Shown here: positions 1 to 9,970 of the stretch, one piece after another
Layout of the letters: every line of letters starts with the position of its first letter
Position numbering within the stretch: the stretch's first letter is position 1
DNA from: an uncultured Oscillospiraceae bacterium
GTDB lineage: Bacteria > Bacillota > Clostridia > Oscillospirales > Acutalibacteraceae
DNA length: 64,000 bases
Assembly: GCA_902478605.1 (NCBI GenBank)
Contig: CABSLQ010000006.1
Span: 1 to 64,000 of the forward strand
Direction: 5' to 3'
Position numbers and translations under genes: made by a program
The notes under the pieces: generated by a model
What the model was told of the DNA's origin: nothing
What the model saw: the letters and a program-made list of their open reading frames with translations, nothing else
Databases searched by the model: none

Positions 1-508
<508 letters not shown>

Positions 509-773
509 ATTCTATATATACGAGCTCTCACTCGCACATACCTATCTTAGAGCTGCTAGCTCTTTTCGATGGCCTCTCTGCCATCTCGTACCGGTTCTCG
601 CCCCGGTATGGCTCCTCTTGACGGGTAGTTTCTTTCTCTTCCCTCGTTGTTTAATTTTCAAGGTCCCCTTGCGCCCGACTTCCTCCTCAAGTGCCTCTCA
701 GCCCTTGATTTCTCTGCCTTTTTCCTGCCTTGGACCGCCCTCTTCAGGACCGCCCCCGCAACGGCGCCTTGCT
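509..773 (-). other. rRNA operon leader (5' external spacer)
   Basis: This stretch lies between the rrn promoter and mature 16S and holds no plausible gene. On the minus strand it includes an ACCTTGAAAATTAAAC-type motif near 662-643, similar to the antitermination/processing leaders of Firmicutes rrn operons, and several short GC-rich inverted repeats (for example around 560-625). The small ORFs predicted here have no ribosome sites or coding character. Confidence 0.6.
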
Positions 774-803
774 ATAATACCACTTCCCTCCCCCTCATGT
801 CAA
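774..803 (-). promoter_or_regulatory. rrn promoter
   Basis: The minus strand reads TTGACA (803-798), an 18-base spacer, then TATTAT (779-774). It sits only about 20 bases past the folK stop codon and points at the 16S gene, so it is the likely rrn promoter. The start point would fall near 767. Confidence 0.75.
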
Positions 804-823
804 TACCCTTTCTTCATTTATTT

Positions 824-1306
824 TTATTTTTTTTGCAGCAGTCGGATACCGTTGCGGGAGACGGCGGCCATTTCCTTTGAAAAATCGAAGCCGAGAGGAT
901 GGCCGTCCGGAAAGATATCCGCAAGCGGCACCAGCACAAAGCCCCGCTCGCCCATGCGGGGATGCGGGAGGCACAACTCCTCCTCCGCCATGACAACGCC
1001 TTCCACGAGCAGCAGATCCAAATCGATGATGCGCGGTCCGTTCCGGATCGTGCGCACCCGGCCCATGGCCGCTTCGATGCCCAGACACGCTCCAAGCAGC
1101 GCCCGTGCGGACAGGGCCGTCTCCAGCAGCAGGACCGCGTTCAGAAAAGCGGGCTGCTCGGCATAACCGACCGGCGCCGTTTCGTATATGGCGGAGATTT
1201 TCAGAATCCGGGTATGCGGCAGGGCGGCGAGCGCTTGTACGGCGCTCTGCAGATTGTTTTCCCGCTCTCCCAGATTGCTTCCCAGCGCCACAACCGCACG
1301 GCTCAT
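824..1306 (-). CDS. folK: 2-amino-4-hydroxy-6-hydroxymethyldihydropteridine pyrophosphokinase
   Basis: FolK (HPPK) transfers pyrophosphate from ATP to 6-hydroxymethyl-dihydropterin, the step before dihydropteroate synthase in folate synthesis. The 160-residue protein begins ALGSNLGERE near residues 8-17 and has the HPPK signature GPRIIDLDLLL in the middle, at the normal family length. I chose the ATG at 1306 over upstream in-frame codons because GGGAGG precedes it and it overlaps the folB stop in an ATGA, showing translational coupling. The protein ends in a run of Lys codons and the rrn promoter follows directly. Confidence 0.95.
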   Translation of the reverse strand: MSRAVVALGSNLGERENNLQSAVQALAALPHTRILKISAIYETAPVGYAEQPAFLNAVLLLETALSARALLGACLGIEAAMGRVRTIRNGPRIIDLDLLLVEGVVMAEEELCLPHPRMGERGFVLVPLADIFPDGHPLGFDFSKEMAAVSRNGIRLLQKK

Positions 1307-1683
1307 ACGAAATCCTCCCGGCACCGGGTGAGCTCCACCGCCACATACTCGAAATCGGCGGCGATGGGGGCGCGCGGCTTTTTCAGGCAAACCGTAACCT
1401 CTTCGACCGGGAATTCCTTCAGGATTGTTTCCGCCACCCGGGCAGCCGCCCGCTCGATGAGATCGTACTTGGCCTCCTGCATCACCGCCACGACCCGTTT
1501 GGTCACTTTGGAATAGTTCACCGTATCGCGCAGGTCATCGGTGGCGCCGGGCCGGCGCACATCCACATGCAGCGTGATATCCAGCTCAAAGGGCTGCCCC
1601 TTTTCCTTTTCCTCCGGCTTGACACCATGATAGGCGTAAACCCGCAGACCGCGAATCAGAATTTTATCTTTATGCATACCCAT
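1303..1683 (-). CDS. folB: dihydroneopterin aldolase
   Basis: FolB cleaves dihydroneopterin to 6-hydroxymethyl-dihydropterin and glycolaldehyde, supplying FolK. The 126-residue protein carries the family motifs RVYAYHGVKPEEK near the N-terminus, a conserved helix around LIERAAARVAETIL and the C-terminal KKPRAPI with its catalytic lysine. The ATG at 1683 is preceded by AAAGGA at good spacing; an in-frame ATG two codons later is less likely. It is coupled to folK by a 4-base overlap and lies 256 bases after folP. Those 256 bases contain no convincing gene. Confidence 0.94.
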   Translation of the reverse strand: MGMHKDKILIRGLRVYAYHGVKPEEKEKGQPFELDITLHVDVRRPGATDDLRDTVNYSKVTKRVVAVMQEAKYDLIERAAARVAETILKEFPVEEVTVCLKKPRAPIAADFEYVAVELTRCREDFV

Positions 1684-1939
1684 TTTCCTTTCTTTGCCGG
1701 AGACGATCCAGCACCCATTCACACAACCAGACGATCCATAACCGCCTGTATCCACAAAAGCGGTCCCGGCTGTGCGGCCATCGTCTGCAAATAACAGGCG
1801 TTAGTGCCGACCAGGGGCAGCGGCGCCCACTTCAGCAGTCCCGCTCTGTCAGAAAATACCCGATAAGAGCGGCCGCACGCAGGCGCCCAGCCCGATCGCT
1901 TCCCGCATTCTCCGCTTGCGGGACATTTGCGGGACATTC

Positions 1940-2785
1940 TTATTCTTCCGTATGCCGACAAGCCCGCAAGGCATCGGTTACCCGGGCCGCCTGTACGGCG
2001 GCGGCCACGTCATGCACGCGCAGAATATGCGCGCCGTTCCACTGCGCCAGCGTATGCAGCGCCAGCGTTCCGGGCAGGCGCTCCGCCGGCGGCGGGTTGC
2101 CGCAGCAGGCGGCCACCACCCGTTTGCGCGACGCGCCGACGAGCACCGCTGTCTCCGGCAGACCGGCCAGCGTTTCGGGCAGGCGTGCCACCAGCTCCAA
2201 ATCCCCCGTGCGCGGCTTGCCAAATCCAATGCCCGGATCCAGGCACACCGCTTCAGACGGCAGACCGGCCCGCGCTGCGGCGGTCAGGGCGGCCGCAAAA
2301 TACTGCCGCACCGCTGCCACGGCATCTGCTGTATCCTGTGCATCCGCGCCGCCGCCCGCATGCATCAGAATCAGCCCCGCACCGCAGCGGGCAGCCTCTT
2401 CGAGCATGCCGTTGTGCAAATCGCCCGACACATCGTTGAAAATATGCGCCCCGCTCTCCGCGGCGCGGCGCGCCACGTCGGGATAGTACGTATCGATGGA
2501 AATCGGAATGGAAAGCCGGCCGCGCAGGGCGTGCAGCACCGGCTCCAGCCGCCGCCATTCCTCCCCGGGTGGAACCGGCGTATGGCCGGGCCGGGTGGAC
2601 TGGGCGCCAATGTCGAGGATGTCCGCCCCCTGCGCCTGCATCTCGAGCGCATGATCGGCGGCCGCATCCACCGTAAAATACCGGCCGCCGTCCGAAAAGC
2701 TGTCCGGCGTGACATTGAGAATTCCCATGATATGCGTGTGGTGGGACAGGTCAAGACGCCCGCCCCGATAGGCAAAATACGGCAA
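1940..2785 (-). CDS. folP: dihydropteroate synthase
   Basis: FolP condenses hydroxymethyl-dihydropterin pyrophosphate with p-aminobenzoate to give dihydropteroate; it is the sulfonamide target. The TIM-barrel motifs appear in order: MGILNVTPDSFSDGG near the N-terminus, GAQSTRPG, NDVSG, DPGIGFGKP and GASRKR. The start is taken as TTG at 2785 because GAGGAGG lies five bases upstream; this gives 281 residues, the family norm. An upstream in-frame ATG at 3010 would overlap the preceding ATPase gene by over 200 bases and adds residues unlike FolP. The gap to the upstream stop is 13 bases, so it probably shares that transcript. Confidence 0.93.
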   Translation of the reverse strand: MPYFAYRGGRLDLSHHTHIMGILNVTPDSFSDGGRYFTVDAAADHALEMQAQGADILDIGAQSTRPGHTPVPPGEEWRRLEPVLHALRGRLSIPISIDTYYPDVARRAAESGAHIFNDVSGDLHNGMLEEAARCGAGLILMHAGGGADAQDTADAVAAVRQYFAAALTAAARAGLPSEAVCLDPGIGFGKPRTGDLELVARLPETLAGLPETAVLVGASRKRVVAACCGNPPPAERLPGTLALHTLAQWNGAHILRVHDVAAAVQAARVTDALRACRHTEE

Positions 2786-2798
2786 AGCTTTCCTCCTC

Positions 2799-5243
2799 TC
2801 AGGCAAGGCGGCGGCACGGGACAGACTGGGCGGCCGCTGTATCCGCCACAAAGCCGTGGCAGGTAAACAGCACCAGCTGCGCGCCCGTCTGCGCCGCATA
2901 TGCCTGCAAAAACCGCAGGCAGTGCGCCGTGCGGGCATCGTCATACTGCATGAGCACATCGTCCAGAAACAGCGGCAGCGGTTCCCCATCCGGAGAAATG
3001 CGTTCCGCAATGGCGAGACGCAGCGCCAAATACGCCTGATCCACCGTGCCGTCGCTCATATACGCGTATTCATAAAACTGGGTGCCGGTTTTTACGCGCA
3101 GTTCATAAGAAGGCGAAACCAACAGCTCCCGGTATTTGCCACCGGTCAGGGCGGCGAGAATTTCGCCGGTGCGGCGGTTCAACTCCGGGCTGAAGCTCTG
3201 GCGCAGTTCTTCTATCGCCTGCTCCATTCCCTCGGCCGCCACGTTCAGGGCGTCATAATACGCCGCCATCTCCCGCACGCTGTCCGACAGTTCGTCCGCC
3301 TCGACCTGGATCTGTTCAGGCAGCCGTTCCGGCATGCGCATCTGCTGCAGCAGGGAGGTCAGCGTTTCCTGTTCATCCTCCCCCAACGCCTCCAGCTGTT
3401 CCCGCAGCGCCGCCGGGGAGGGATCCCGCGCGGGATCGTAGCCCTCGCCCAGCCGGCGATACCGCTCCCGCGCCTCTTCCCATGCCGCCGGGTCATCGGC
3501 CAGGCCCATGCCGCGCGCCACACCCACGATCTCCGCTTTACGCGCGGCCAGCCGGTCCGCTTTCTCCCGCAGCGCCTGCACCGAAGCACAGGCGCTGGCG
3601 TCCAGCAGCGCGGTCAGCGCCTGCTGTTTCTGCCGGATGACATTTTTCAGATACTCACCGCAGGCATCCGCGTCAAAATCCTCCGGCTCGGCGGGAAAGG
3701 CGGGCATGGGCACGCCCTTCAGCGCCTCCGATTCCGCCTGGGCGGTAAAACGCGCATATCCGGCATGCAGCATTTCTCCGCGCACGCCGGCCAGCGCCTC
3801 TTCCCGTTCCAGGAGGCTGCGCGCTTCCTCCTCGGCCCGCCGGGCCGTCTCGGTCACCTGTTCGGCGGGAAGGGTTTCCCACTGCACAGCGATCGCCTGC
3901 AGCCGCTGATTCAGCTGCTCAAGGCGGGCACGCCGCGCCTGCCCCGCTTCATCCGAAAGAGCGGCGGTATGGGACGCGCGCGGCTTTCTGAAAAAGGCGG
4001 CGAGCAGCAGCGCGACGCCAATCGCCGCGCCGCCTAACAGAAACCAAATTTGCGTTGCCAGTGCCGCGGCAATCGCTGCAGCGCACACGCCGGCGCCGGC
4101 CAGCAGCAGGCCGGGTGAAAAGGAGCGCTGGGTGGAAGGAACAGGCTGGTCATGCTCCCGCTGGGCGCGTTCCTCCGCCTCCAGCTGTTCCCGTTCCTGC
4201 CGCAGGCGTTCCCGTTCCGCGGCCAGTGCCTCCCTTTGCCCGGCCGCCGGGGCAAGCTCACTCCAGGCGGCTTCCCGCTCGTTCCATGAGCTGCGGGCAG
4301 CCTGGCAGGCGGCCGTCTGCTCTTCTGCGCTGCGAAACAAAGGACAGAGCTCATCGTCCAAAGCCTGCGCCAGTCTGCCGCAGGCGGTCATTTCCTTTTC
4401 CAGCCCCTCCGCGCGTTTCGCCGTCTCCGAAAGAGCTTCCTGTGCGGCTGCTGCCCGGTAATCCGCGATCAGGGTCTCGATGCGTTGGCGGTTCTCTTCC
4501 GCCTGGGCGGCGTCCAGCAGGCGGCGCAGCGCTGTGCGCTCCTTCTGCCGTTCCCGCAGCGTATCGTACCGTTCCCGCAGGGCTTTCTGCCCGTCCAGCT
4601 GCTGCCGGACGCGCGCCTGCTCCTCGCGGAGCTCGTCGAGCTTTTGCCGCGCTTCGGCCAGCTCGCCGCGGTTTCCCCGCTTGGATACCAGCTTTTCTGC
4701 CGCGCCGCGCAGGCGGCCAAGCACCTCCTGCGGCGAGACGGTTTCTTCCCCCGACGCAGAAAGGTTCTCCATCAGCCGCTTGGCAATATCGTCATGCTGG
4801 CTGTCGGCGGCGATCGCGCCTGTACTGCTCACAAAGCAGGTGCGTTCAAACTCGGAAAGGTTGAGGCCGAGAAACCGCGCGCCGACCTCTTCTCCTTTGC
4901 CGAGCGGCACCGCCTCTCCCGTGCCCTTCTCCAGCAGGCGCACCCGATCCCGGCCGGCTGTCTCGCCGAAGGTCTTTTCCAGGCGGTAGGCCTTATTCCG
5001 GGCGGTGAATTCCACCGCGCCGCGCATCGGTCCGCCATCCCAGGGCCGGTAGCGCTTGCGGGGACTGCGTTCAAGTGCCTGATACCGTCCCGTATCGCCG
5101 TACAGCATCAGCTTGAGAAAGGCCATCAGGGTGCTCTTGCCGTCTTCGTTGTTGCCGAACACCACCTGAAAGCCGCTGTCCGGCTCCCATTCAAACGCGG
5201 AGAGTTTGCCAAATTCTTCGATTTCCACCCGCTCAATCCGCAT
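2799..5243 (-). CDS. YhaN-like AAA ATPase with central membrane hairpin (SbcC/Rad50-type)
   Basis: An 814-residue SMC/Rad50-type ATPase that probably works with the nuclease encoded just upstream. Walker A (GNNEDGKST) is at residues 30-38, and the Walker B region LPLFLDDVLMQYDD is near residue 755. Between them are long Glu/Arg/Ala-rich coiled coils. At about residues 378-418 are two hydrophobic segments, which matches the YhaN family (two membrane helices between coiled coils) better than SbcC, which has a zinc hook. The family processes DNA ends or damaged DNA; the exact substrate is unknown. Its start overlaps the nuclease gene by 11 bases, implying co-translation. Confidence 0.8.
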   Translation of the reverse strand: MRIERVEIEEFGKLSAFEWEPDSGFQVVFGNNEDGKSTLMAFLKLMLYGDTGRYQALERSPRKRYRPWDGGPMRGAVEFTARNKAYRLEKTFGETAGRDRVRLLEKGTGEAVPLGKGEEVGARFLGLNLSEFERTCFVSSTGAIAADSQHDDIAKRLMENLSASGEETVSPQEVLGRLRGAAEKLVSKRGNRGELAEARQKLDELREEQARVRQQLDGQKALRERYDTLRERQKERTALRRLLDAAQAEENRQRIETLIADYRAAAAQEALSETAKRAEGLEKEMTACGRLAQALDDELCPLFRSAEEQTAACQAARSSWNEREAAWSELAPAAGQREALAAERERLRQEREQLEAEERAQREHDQPVPSTQRSFSPGLLLAGAGVCAAAIAAALATQIWFLLGGAAIGVALLLAAFFRKPRASHTAALSDEAGQARRARLEQLNQRLQAIAVQWETLPAEQVTETARRAEEEARSLLEREEALAGVRGEMLHAGYARFTAQAESEALKGVPMPAFPAEPEDFDADACGEYLKNVIRQKQQALTALLDASACASVQALREKADRLAARKAEIVGVARGMGLADDPAAWEEARERYRRLGEGYDPARDPSPAALREQLEALGEDEQETLTSLLQQMRMPERLPEQIQVEADELSDSVREMAAYYDALNVAAEGMEQAIEELRQSFSPELNRRTGEILAALTGGKYRELLVSPSYELRVKTGTQFYEYAYMSDGTVDQAYLALRLAIAERISPDGEPLPLFLDDVLMQYDDARTAHCLRFLQAYAAQTGAQLVLFTCHGFVADTAAAQSVPCRRLA

Positions 5244-6375
5244 GATAGGTCACCTCATCCGCCAATGCTTTCAGTCCCAGCTGCAGCGCCAGGCGCAGCC
5301 GCTCCCGCTCCTCTTCTTTGGTCGCCTGTTCGATGCGCGCCCGCATCAGACGCACAAAGCGGCCCCGCAGGGTATCGGGTGAGGGCTCCGCCTCTTCCGC
5401 CAGCTCGGTCTTATCCCGCAGCTTGAGAAAATACACGTCATCCCCCAATGCCGCCCGCATGGTATCGGCGTTCAGGCGGACATTTTCCCCCACCGTGCCG
5501 GTCAGCTGCACTTTGTATAAATGCTCGCCGCCGGTGTCGCCGAAGGCCGCGTGCAGCGCATCCTTTACCAGCCGTGCGGCGGCAAGCGAGCCGTCCGCAC
5601 CGCTTACATCCACTGAAAGAGCCTCAAAGCGACGACGGCCGGTTTCGCGAAACGTCAGATCGCATGCGCCCCGCGTCACCGCGCCAAGATAAACGCCCTT
5701 GGGCCCCTGTTCGTCAAAGCCGTGCCCTTCCGGCGTGCCGGAATAGGCATACCAGGTGCGCCCAGCGCGCAGTACCTCGCTGCGCTTATGCACATGCCCC
5801 AGCGCGACATAGTCCATGCCGCTTTGCGCGAGGCTGGCCGGGGTCAGCGGATTGTAATCGGAGCTTTGGCCGTTGCCCACGACATCGCCGTGCTGCACAC
5901 AGATTTGTATGCGGCCGTCCTCCTCCCCGAAGCCCGCGGCACAGGGCAGAAGCGTTTGCCGGCAGTAGGGAGCGGTAAAGCCCGCCCCCCACAGGCGCAC
6001 GGGCAGGTCAGCCAAAACGCAGGATTCCCGCGGATCTTTTAAAATCCGCACCGAGGCGGGCCACAGCGCTTCCCGCAGATAGGGGGAATCCGGGGTCAGC
6101 GGATCGTGGTTGCCCGGGGCGATGGCGATCCCCGTCTCAGGAATTTCCGCCAGAATTTCCGCCACGGTGCGCTGCGTCTCCTCCGGCACCCGTACCGAGT
6201 CAAACAAATCCCCCGCAATGAGCAGCAGATGTACCCCTTCCTTTATGCACAGCGACGCGATGGTGCGCAGCGTCTGCAGCAGCTCGGCCCGCCGGGCCGC
6301 CGCCCGCCTTCCGAGAAAGGCGAAGTCAAAGCCAATATGCAGATCCGCGCAGTGCAGAATCTTTATCGTATCCAT
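5233..6375 (-). CDS. YhaO/SbcD-like metallophosphoesterase (DNA repair exonuclease)
   Basis: A 380-residue calcineurin-like phosphoesterase of the Mre11/SbcD group. The metal-binding motifs appear in order: CADLHIG (residues 9-15), GDLFDS, GNHD, a QHGD and LGHVHKR. With the overlapping ATPase it forms a Rad50/Mre11-like pair of the YhaO-YhaN type. I chose the ATG at 6375, with GAGGAG seven bases upstream; the longer reading from 6483 begins in sequence with no family similarity. Neighbours are pyrG upstream and the folate genes downstream, which is probably linkage and not a functional tie. Confidence 0.85.
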   Translation of the reverse strand: MDTIKILHCADLHIGFDFAFLGRRAAARRAELLQTLRTIASLCIKEGVHLLLIAGDLFDSVRVPEETQRTVAEILAEIPETGIAIAPGNHDPLTPDSPYLREALWPASVRILKDPRESCVLADLPVRLWGAGFTAPYCRQTLLPCAAGFGEEDGRIQICVQHGDVVGNGQSSDYNPLTPASLAQSGMDYVALGHVHKRSEVLRAGRTWYAYSGTPEGHGFDEQGPKGVYLGAVTRGACDLTFRETGRRRFEALSVDVSGADGSLAAARLVKDALHAAFGDTGGEHLYKVQLTGTVGENVRLNADTMRAALGDDVYFLKLRDKTELAEEAEPSPDTLRGRFVRLMRARIEQATKEEERERLRLALQLGLKALADEVTYHAD

Positions 6376-6610
6376 AAAACGGCTCCTCAAAAAAGAAATA
6401 GCCATCCAAAGACGGGGCCGCGGGCCCGTCTTGCACGGGCCCGCCAAAGCCAACCGGCTTGTATGGCTAACATGAGCGGGCACGGAGATTGCCCTTGATA
6501 AACTGCTTTCGGAGAAGCGCAGGGGAAGGCGGCGTTCCGCCGCATGACAAGAGAGAAGTCGATACGCTTTCCGCCGTCGGGCCCTGCATCTTATCTTTTC
6601 TACTTATTAT
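6376..6610. other. intergenic, pyrG to nuclease gene
   Basis: This gap contains a GC-rich hairpin at about 6409-6431 with 7-base arms (AGACGGG/CCCGTCT) and a Leu/Pro-like ORF shadow, but no gene. The hairpin could end the pyrG transcript, although its T-run is weak. Confidence 0.4.
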
Positions 6611-8215
6611 TTATTGTGTGGCTGCGTGACGCTCCACCGCCGCGGCAATAAGCCCCCGGAAAAGCGGGTGCGGACGGTTGGGCCTGGATTTGAACTCGGG
6701 ATGGAACTGGCAGGCGACATACCACGGATGATCCGGCAGCTCAATCATTTCCACAATATGCTTGTCCGGCGAAATACCGGCCAGCAGCATGCCGGCGTTC
6801 TGCATCTGCTCCCGATAATCGTTGTTGAACTCATAGCGATGGCGATGCCGCTCGTAAATGAGTTCCTCGCCATACTGTGCATAGGAACGGGAGCGAATGT
6901 CCAGCACACAGGGGTACTGGCCCAGGCGCATGGTGCCGCCGCGCTGATCCACGTTCCGCTGATCCGGCATCAGGTCAATCACGTTGTGCGACGTGGCCGG
7001 ATCGATTTCGGTGGTATTGGCATCGGCATATCCGAGCACGTTGCGGGCGAATTCCACCACCGCAATCTGCATCCCGAGACAGATGCCAAGATAGGGCACC
7101 TTATGCTCGCGCGCGTATTTGGCGGCGGTGATTTTTCCTTCCACGCCGCGGGAACCGAAGCCGCCCGGCACGAGAATGCCGTCCGCATCTCCCAAAAGTT
7201 CGTCCACGGTGGCGTCGGTGATGGCCTCCGAATCGATCCACAGGATGTTCACGGCAGCGCGGTGCGGAATGCCGCCGTGCTTGAGCGCCTCGGCAACGCT
7301 GAGGTACGCGTCGTGCAACTCGACATACTTGCCCACAAGGGCGATGTTTACCGTCACCTGCGGATGCCGCAGGTTGTCCACCATCTGGGTCCATTCGGTC
7401 AGATCGGGCTGCAAATCCCCGAGACCGAACTCCTTGCACACGATGGAAGCGAGCCCTTCCTCCTCCAGCACGAGGGGGGCTTCATACAGCAGACCCACAT
7501 CGCAATTCTCAATGACGCATTCCCGCTTGGTGTTGCAGAACAGCGCGATCTTGTCCTTCAGCTCGGAGGGCAGATGCTGCTCCGCGCGGCAGACAATGAT
7601 ATCCGGCTGAATCCCGAGGGACAGCAGCTCCTTGACCGAATGCTGGGTCGGTTTGGTTTTGAGCTCCTGAGAAGCGGCGATGTAGGGCACCAGAGTCACA
7701 TGCAGAAACAGGCAGTCACGGCGCCGCTGCGAAGCGAACTGGCGAATGGCCTCGAGAAAAGGCAGGCCTTCGATGTCGCCCACCGTGCCGCCGATCTCCA
7801 CGATATGTACGTCGTATTTGTCTGCGTCCAGCGCAATGCGGCGTTTGATTTCGTCCGTGATATGCGGAATAACCTGCACGGTGCCGCCGTCATAGTCACC
7901 CTGCCGCTCCTTCTGCAGCACATTCCAGTACACCTTACCCGAGGTGACCGAGCTGTTCTGTGACAGGCTGACGTCGATGAAACGCTCATAATGGCCCAGA
8001 TCCAAATCGGTTTCCGCACCGTCGTCGGTGACGAAAACCTCGCCGTGCTGGATCGGGTTCATGGTACCGGGATCGATGTTCAGATACGGATCCAGCTTTT
8101 TGACCGAGACGGAAAGCCCACGGCTTTTGAGCAGCCGGCCAAGCGAGGCCGCCGTAATCCCCTTTCCCAAGCCGGATACCACGCCGCCAGTGACAAATAC
8201 ATATTTCGCTGCCAT
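6611..8215 (-). CDS. pyrG: CTP synthase
   Basis: PyrG aminates UTP to CTP using ATP and glutamine. The 534-residue protein is full length. The N-terminal synthetase domain opens with [14 protein letters not shown], and the C-terminal class I glutamine amidotransferase domain has GICLGMQ (nucleophile Cys) and the FHPEF triad region. The ATG at 8215 follows GGAGG at eight bases. It lies 36 bases downstream of hisF in the same direction, so it is probably transcribed with hisHF from the promoter at 9677-9705. Allosteric control by GTP is known for the family. Confidence 0.97.
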   Translation of the reverse strand: MAAKYVFVTGGVVSGLGKGITAASLGRLLKSRGLSVSVKKLDPYLNIDPGTMNPIQHGEVFVTDDGAETDLDLGHYERFIDVSLSQNSSVTSGKVYWNVLQKERQGDYDGGTVQVIPHITDEIKRRIALDADKYDVHIVEIGGTVGDIEGLPFLEAIRQFASQRRRDCLFLHVTLVPYIAASQELKTKPTQHSVKELLSLGIQPDIIVCRAEQHLPSELKDKIALFCNTKRECVIENCDVGLLYEAPLVLEEEGLASIVCKEFGLGDLQPDLTEWTQMVDNLRHPQVTVNIALVGKYVELHDAYLSVAEALKHGGIPHRAAVNILWIDSEAITDATVDELLGDADGILVPGGFGSRGVEGKITAAKYAREHKVPYLGICLGMQIAVVEFARNVLGYADANTTEIDPATSHNVIDLMPDQRNVDQRGGTMRLGQYPCVLDIRSRSYAQYGEELIYERHRHRYEFNNDYREQMQNAGMLLAGISPDKHIVEMIELPDHPWYVACQFHPEFKSRPNRPHPLFRGLIAAAVERHAATQ

Positions 8216-8251
8216 ATTACATCCTCCAAATTTATCCGCATTCTTTATCGA

Positions 8252-9022
8252 CTATCCCTGTACCGGGCGCACCGGGATACCACGCCGCGCCAGATAAGCC
8301 TTCAGCTCCGGAATGGCAATCTCCTGATAGTGGAAAAGCGACGCCGCCAGCACCGCGTCCGCCTTCCCCCGCTCAAACGCCTCGGCGAAATGCGCCAGCG
8401 TACCGGCACCGCCCGAAGCGATGACCGGGATTCCCGCCCGGCCCGACACGGCGGCGGTCAATTCCAAATCATACCCCGCCTTGGTGCCGTCTGCATCCAT
8501 GCTCGTCAGCAATATTTCGCCCGCGCCGAGCCGTTCAGCCTGCGCCGCCCATTCGAGCGCGTCGAGGCCGGTATTATACCGACCGCCGGTTTTATACACG
8601 TCCCAGCCCGAGCCGTCCGGCCGCCGCCGCGCGTCGATGGCAACCACCACGCACTGGCTGCCAAACCGGGAAGCCGCCTCGCTTATCAGCGCGGGGCGAT
8701 CGATGGCGGCCGAATTCACCGATATTTTGTCCGCCCCCTGCAGCAGCACCGCACGGAAATCGTCTGCCGTGCGGATGCCGCCGCCCACCGTAAAAGGAAT
8801 GGACAGCTTTTCCGCCACCCGGGCAGCCAAGTCCACCACCGTGGCCCGGCCCTCGTGGGAGGCCGTAATGTCGAGAAACACCACCTCGTCCGCACCCGCC
8901 TCAGAATAGGCCGCGGCCACCTCCACCGGGTCGCCCGCGTCGCGCAGACCGACAAAATTGACCCCCTTGACCACCCGGCCGTCCTTGATATCCAGACAGG
9001 GGATGATGCGCTTGGCGTACAT
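8252..9022 (-). CDS. hisF: imidazole glycerol phosphate synthase cyclase subunit
   Basis: HisF is the TIM-barrel cyclase that uses ammonia from HisH to convert PRFAR to imidazole glycerol phosphate and AICAR in histidine synthesis. The 256-residue protein starts [20 protein letters not shown], with the catalytic Asp in CLD, and has [13 protein letters not shown] and the second catalytic Asp in AIDARR. The ATG at 9022 overlaps the hisH TGA by one base. A GTG one codon earlier is possible. Only hisH and hisF are present here, so the rest of the pathway must be elsewhere in the genome. Confidence 0.95.
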   Translation of the reverse strand: MYAKRIIPCLDIKDGRVVKGVNFVGLRDAGDPVEVAAAYSEAGADEVVFLDITASHEGRATVVDLAARVAEKLSIPFTVGGGIRTADDFRAVLLQGADKISVNSAAIDRPALISEAASRFGSQCVVVAIDARRRPDGSGWDVYKTGGRYNTGLDALEWAAQAERLGAGEILLTSMDADGTKAGYDLELTAAVSGRAGIPVIASGGAGTLAHFAEAFERGKADAVLAASLFHYQEIAIPELKAYLARRGIPVRPVQG

Positions 9023-9642
9023 CACACCGCCCCCTTTCGGGTCATGGCAATAAAGTTGCGCAGCAGCCGTTCGCCCACCGCACCCGATTTTTCCGGGTGA
9101 AACTGCATGCCGATCACATTGCCCCGCTGTACCGCGGCGTGAAATTCCACGCCGTACTGCGCGGTGGCCAGCACATCGGCGGGGTCGTCCGCCGCGCAGG
9201 CATACGAGTGTACAAAATACACATACGGCTCATCGGGAAGGCCCGCGAGCAGCGGGCTTTCCTTGGCCGGAATCAGATTGTTCCAGCCCATGTGGGGGAT
9301 TTTCAGGCCGGTATCCGGCAGGCGGCGCACCATGCCGGGCACCAGCCCCAGGCCGCGCACGCCGGGTCCTTCCTCGCTGCCGTCAAAGAGCGCCTGCATA
9401 CCCAAACAAATCCCCAGGAAGGGGCGGCCGCTCCGCGCCGCGTCATACAGGGCAGGGACCACGCCGCTGTCGTGCATGGCGCTCATCGCATCCGCAAAGG
9501 CCCCCACGCCGGGCAAAATCACGCCGTCCGCAGCGGCCAGCACGGCGGGGTCGCGGGTGATGACCGTTTCCTCTCCCAGCCGGGCGAGCGCCAGCTCCAC
9601 ACTGCGCAGATTGCCTGCGCCATAGTCCACCACCGCAATCAT
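9022..9642 (-). CDS. hisH: imidazole glycerol phosphate synthase glutamine amidotransferase subunit
   Basis: HisH hydrolyses glutamine and channels ammonia to HisF. The 206-residue protein begins [15 protein letters not shown] and carries the class I amidotransferase nucleophile in GICLGMQ and the His-Glu pair in FHPEKSG. The ATG at 9642 is preceded by AAGGGAGGGG; the longer in-frame reading to 9741 would start upstream of the promoter and is rejected. It is the first gene of the hisH-hisF-pyrG transcript. Confidence 0.95.
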   Translation of the reverse strand: MIAVVDYGAGNLRSVELALARLGEETVITRDPAVLAAADGVILPGVGAFADAMSAMHDSGVVPALYDAARSGRPFLGICLGMQALFDGSEEGPGVRGLGLVPGMVRRLPDTGLKIPHMGWNNLIPAKESPLLAGLPDEPYVYFVHSYACAADDPADVLATAQYGVEFHAAVQRGNVIGMQFHPEKSGAVGERLLRNFIAMTRKGAV

Positions 9643-9676
9643 CGGACCCCTCCCTTTAGAGAATTCATACCTATTC

Positions 9677-9705
9677 ATTGTACCATCGTCTGCTTTCCCG
9701 GTCAA
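9677..9705 (-). promoter_or_regulatory. promoter of hisH-hisF-pyrG
   Basis: The minus strand reads TTGACC (9705-9700), a 17-base spacer and TACAAT (9682-9677), a near-consensus vegetative promoter about 35 bases upstream of the hisH start codon. No T-box or leader peptide fits between it and hisH. Confidence 0.85.
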
Positions 9706-9707
9706 GA

Positions 9708-9735
9708 TAAAAAGACCGCTCACGCAGGTCTTTTT
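9708..9735 (-). terminator. hairpin terminator upstream of the hisH promoter
   Basis: AAAAGACC and GGTCTTTTT arms flank a 9-base loop, with A and T tracts on both sides so it could act in either direction. It lies upstream of the hisH promoter and would insulate it from leftward read-through; no gene that it obviously ends remains. Confidence 0.6.
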
Positions 9736-9970
9736 CGACAAACGAAAGAGCAGCTGCGGTCATGCGGCCGGCGCTGTCCCTTCTCCCGGCGCGTTTTGCG
9801 TTATCTGCCACGGCTTGCCTATTTGGGCGCGGCGCGGAACACGATAACGAAAGGATCATGCAATTCCATTGCAAAACGGCATCTGAAAAAATAAAAAGGC
9901 GGCATTCCTCTTGCTTAGAATATAAAAAAGCGCTAAAATATTTCCGTGCATGTGCGGGGAGGGATAAGAA
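9736..9970. other. intergenic with outward promoters
   Basis: Together with 9643-9735 this makes a 328-base gene-free stretch between the divergent hisH and yfhO-remnant genes. It holds the hisH promoter, the hairpin above and a rightward promoter at 9911-9939. Nothing else was recognised. Confidence 0.5.
9911..9939 (+). promoter_or_regulatory. promoter of the truncated yfhO-like gene
   Basis: TTGCTT (9911-9916), a 17-base spacer and TAAAAT (9934-9939) lie about 30 bases ahead of the ATG at 9971, so the remnant keeps an apparent promoter. Confidence 0.55.

Noticed and set aside
1719..1961. 80-codon open frame in the folP-folB gap
   Set aside because: No ribosome site or motif, it overlaps folP, and a short direct repeat of TGCGGGACATT lies there; it is treated as non-coding.
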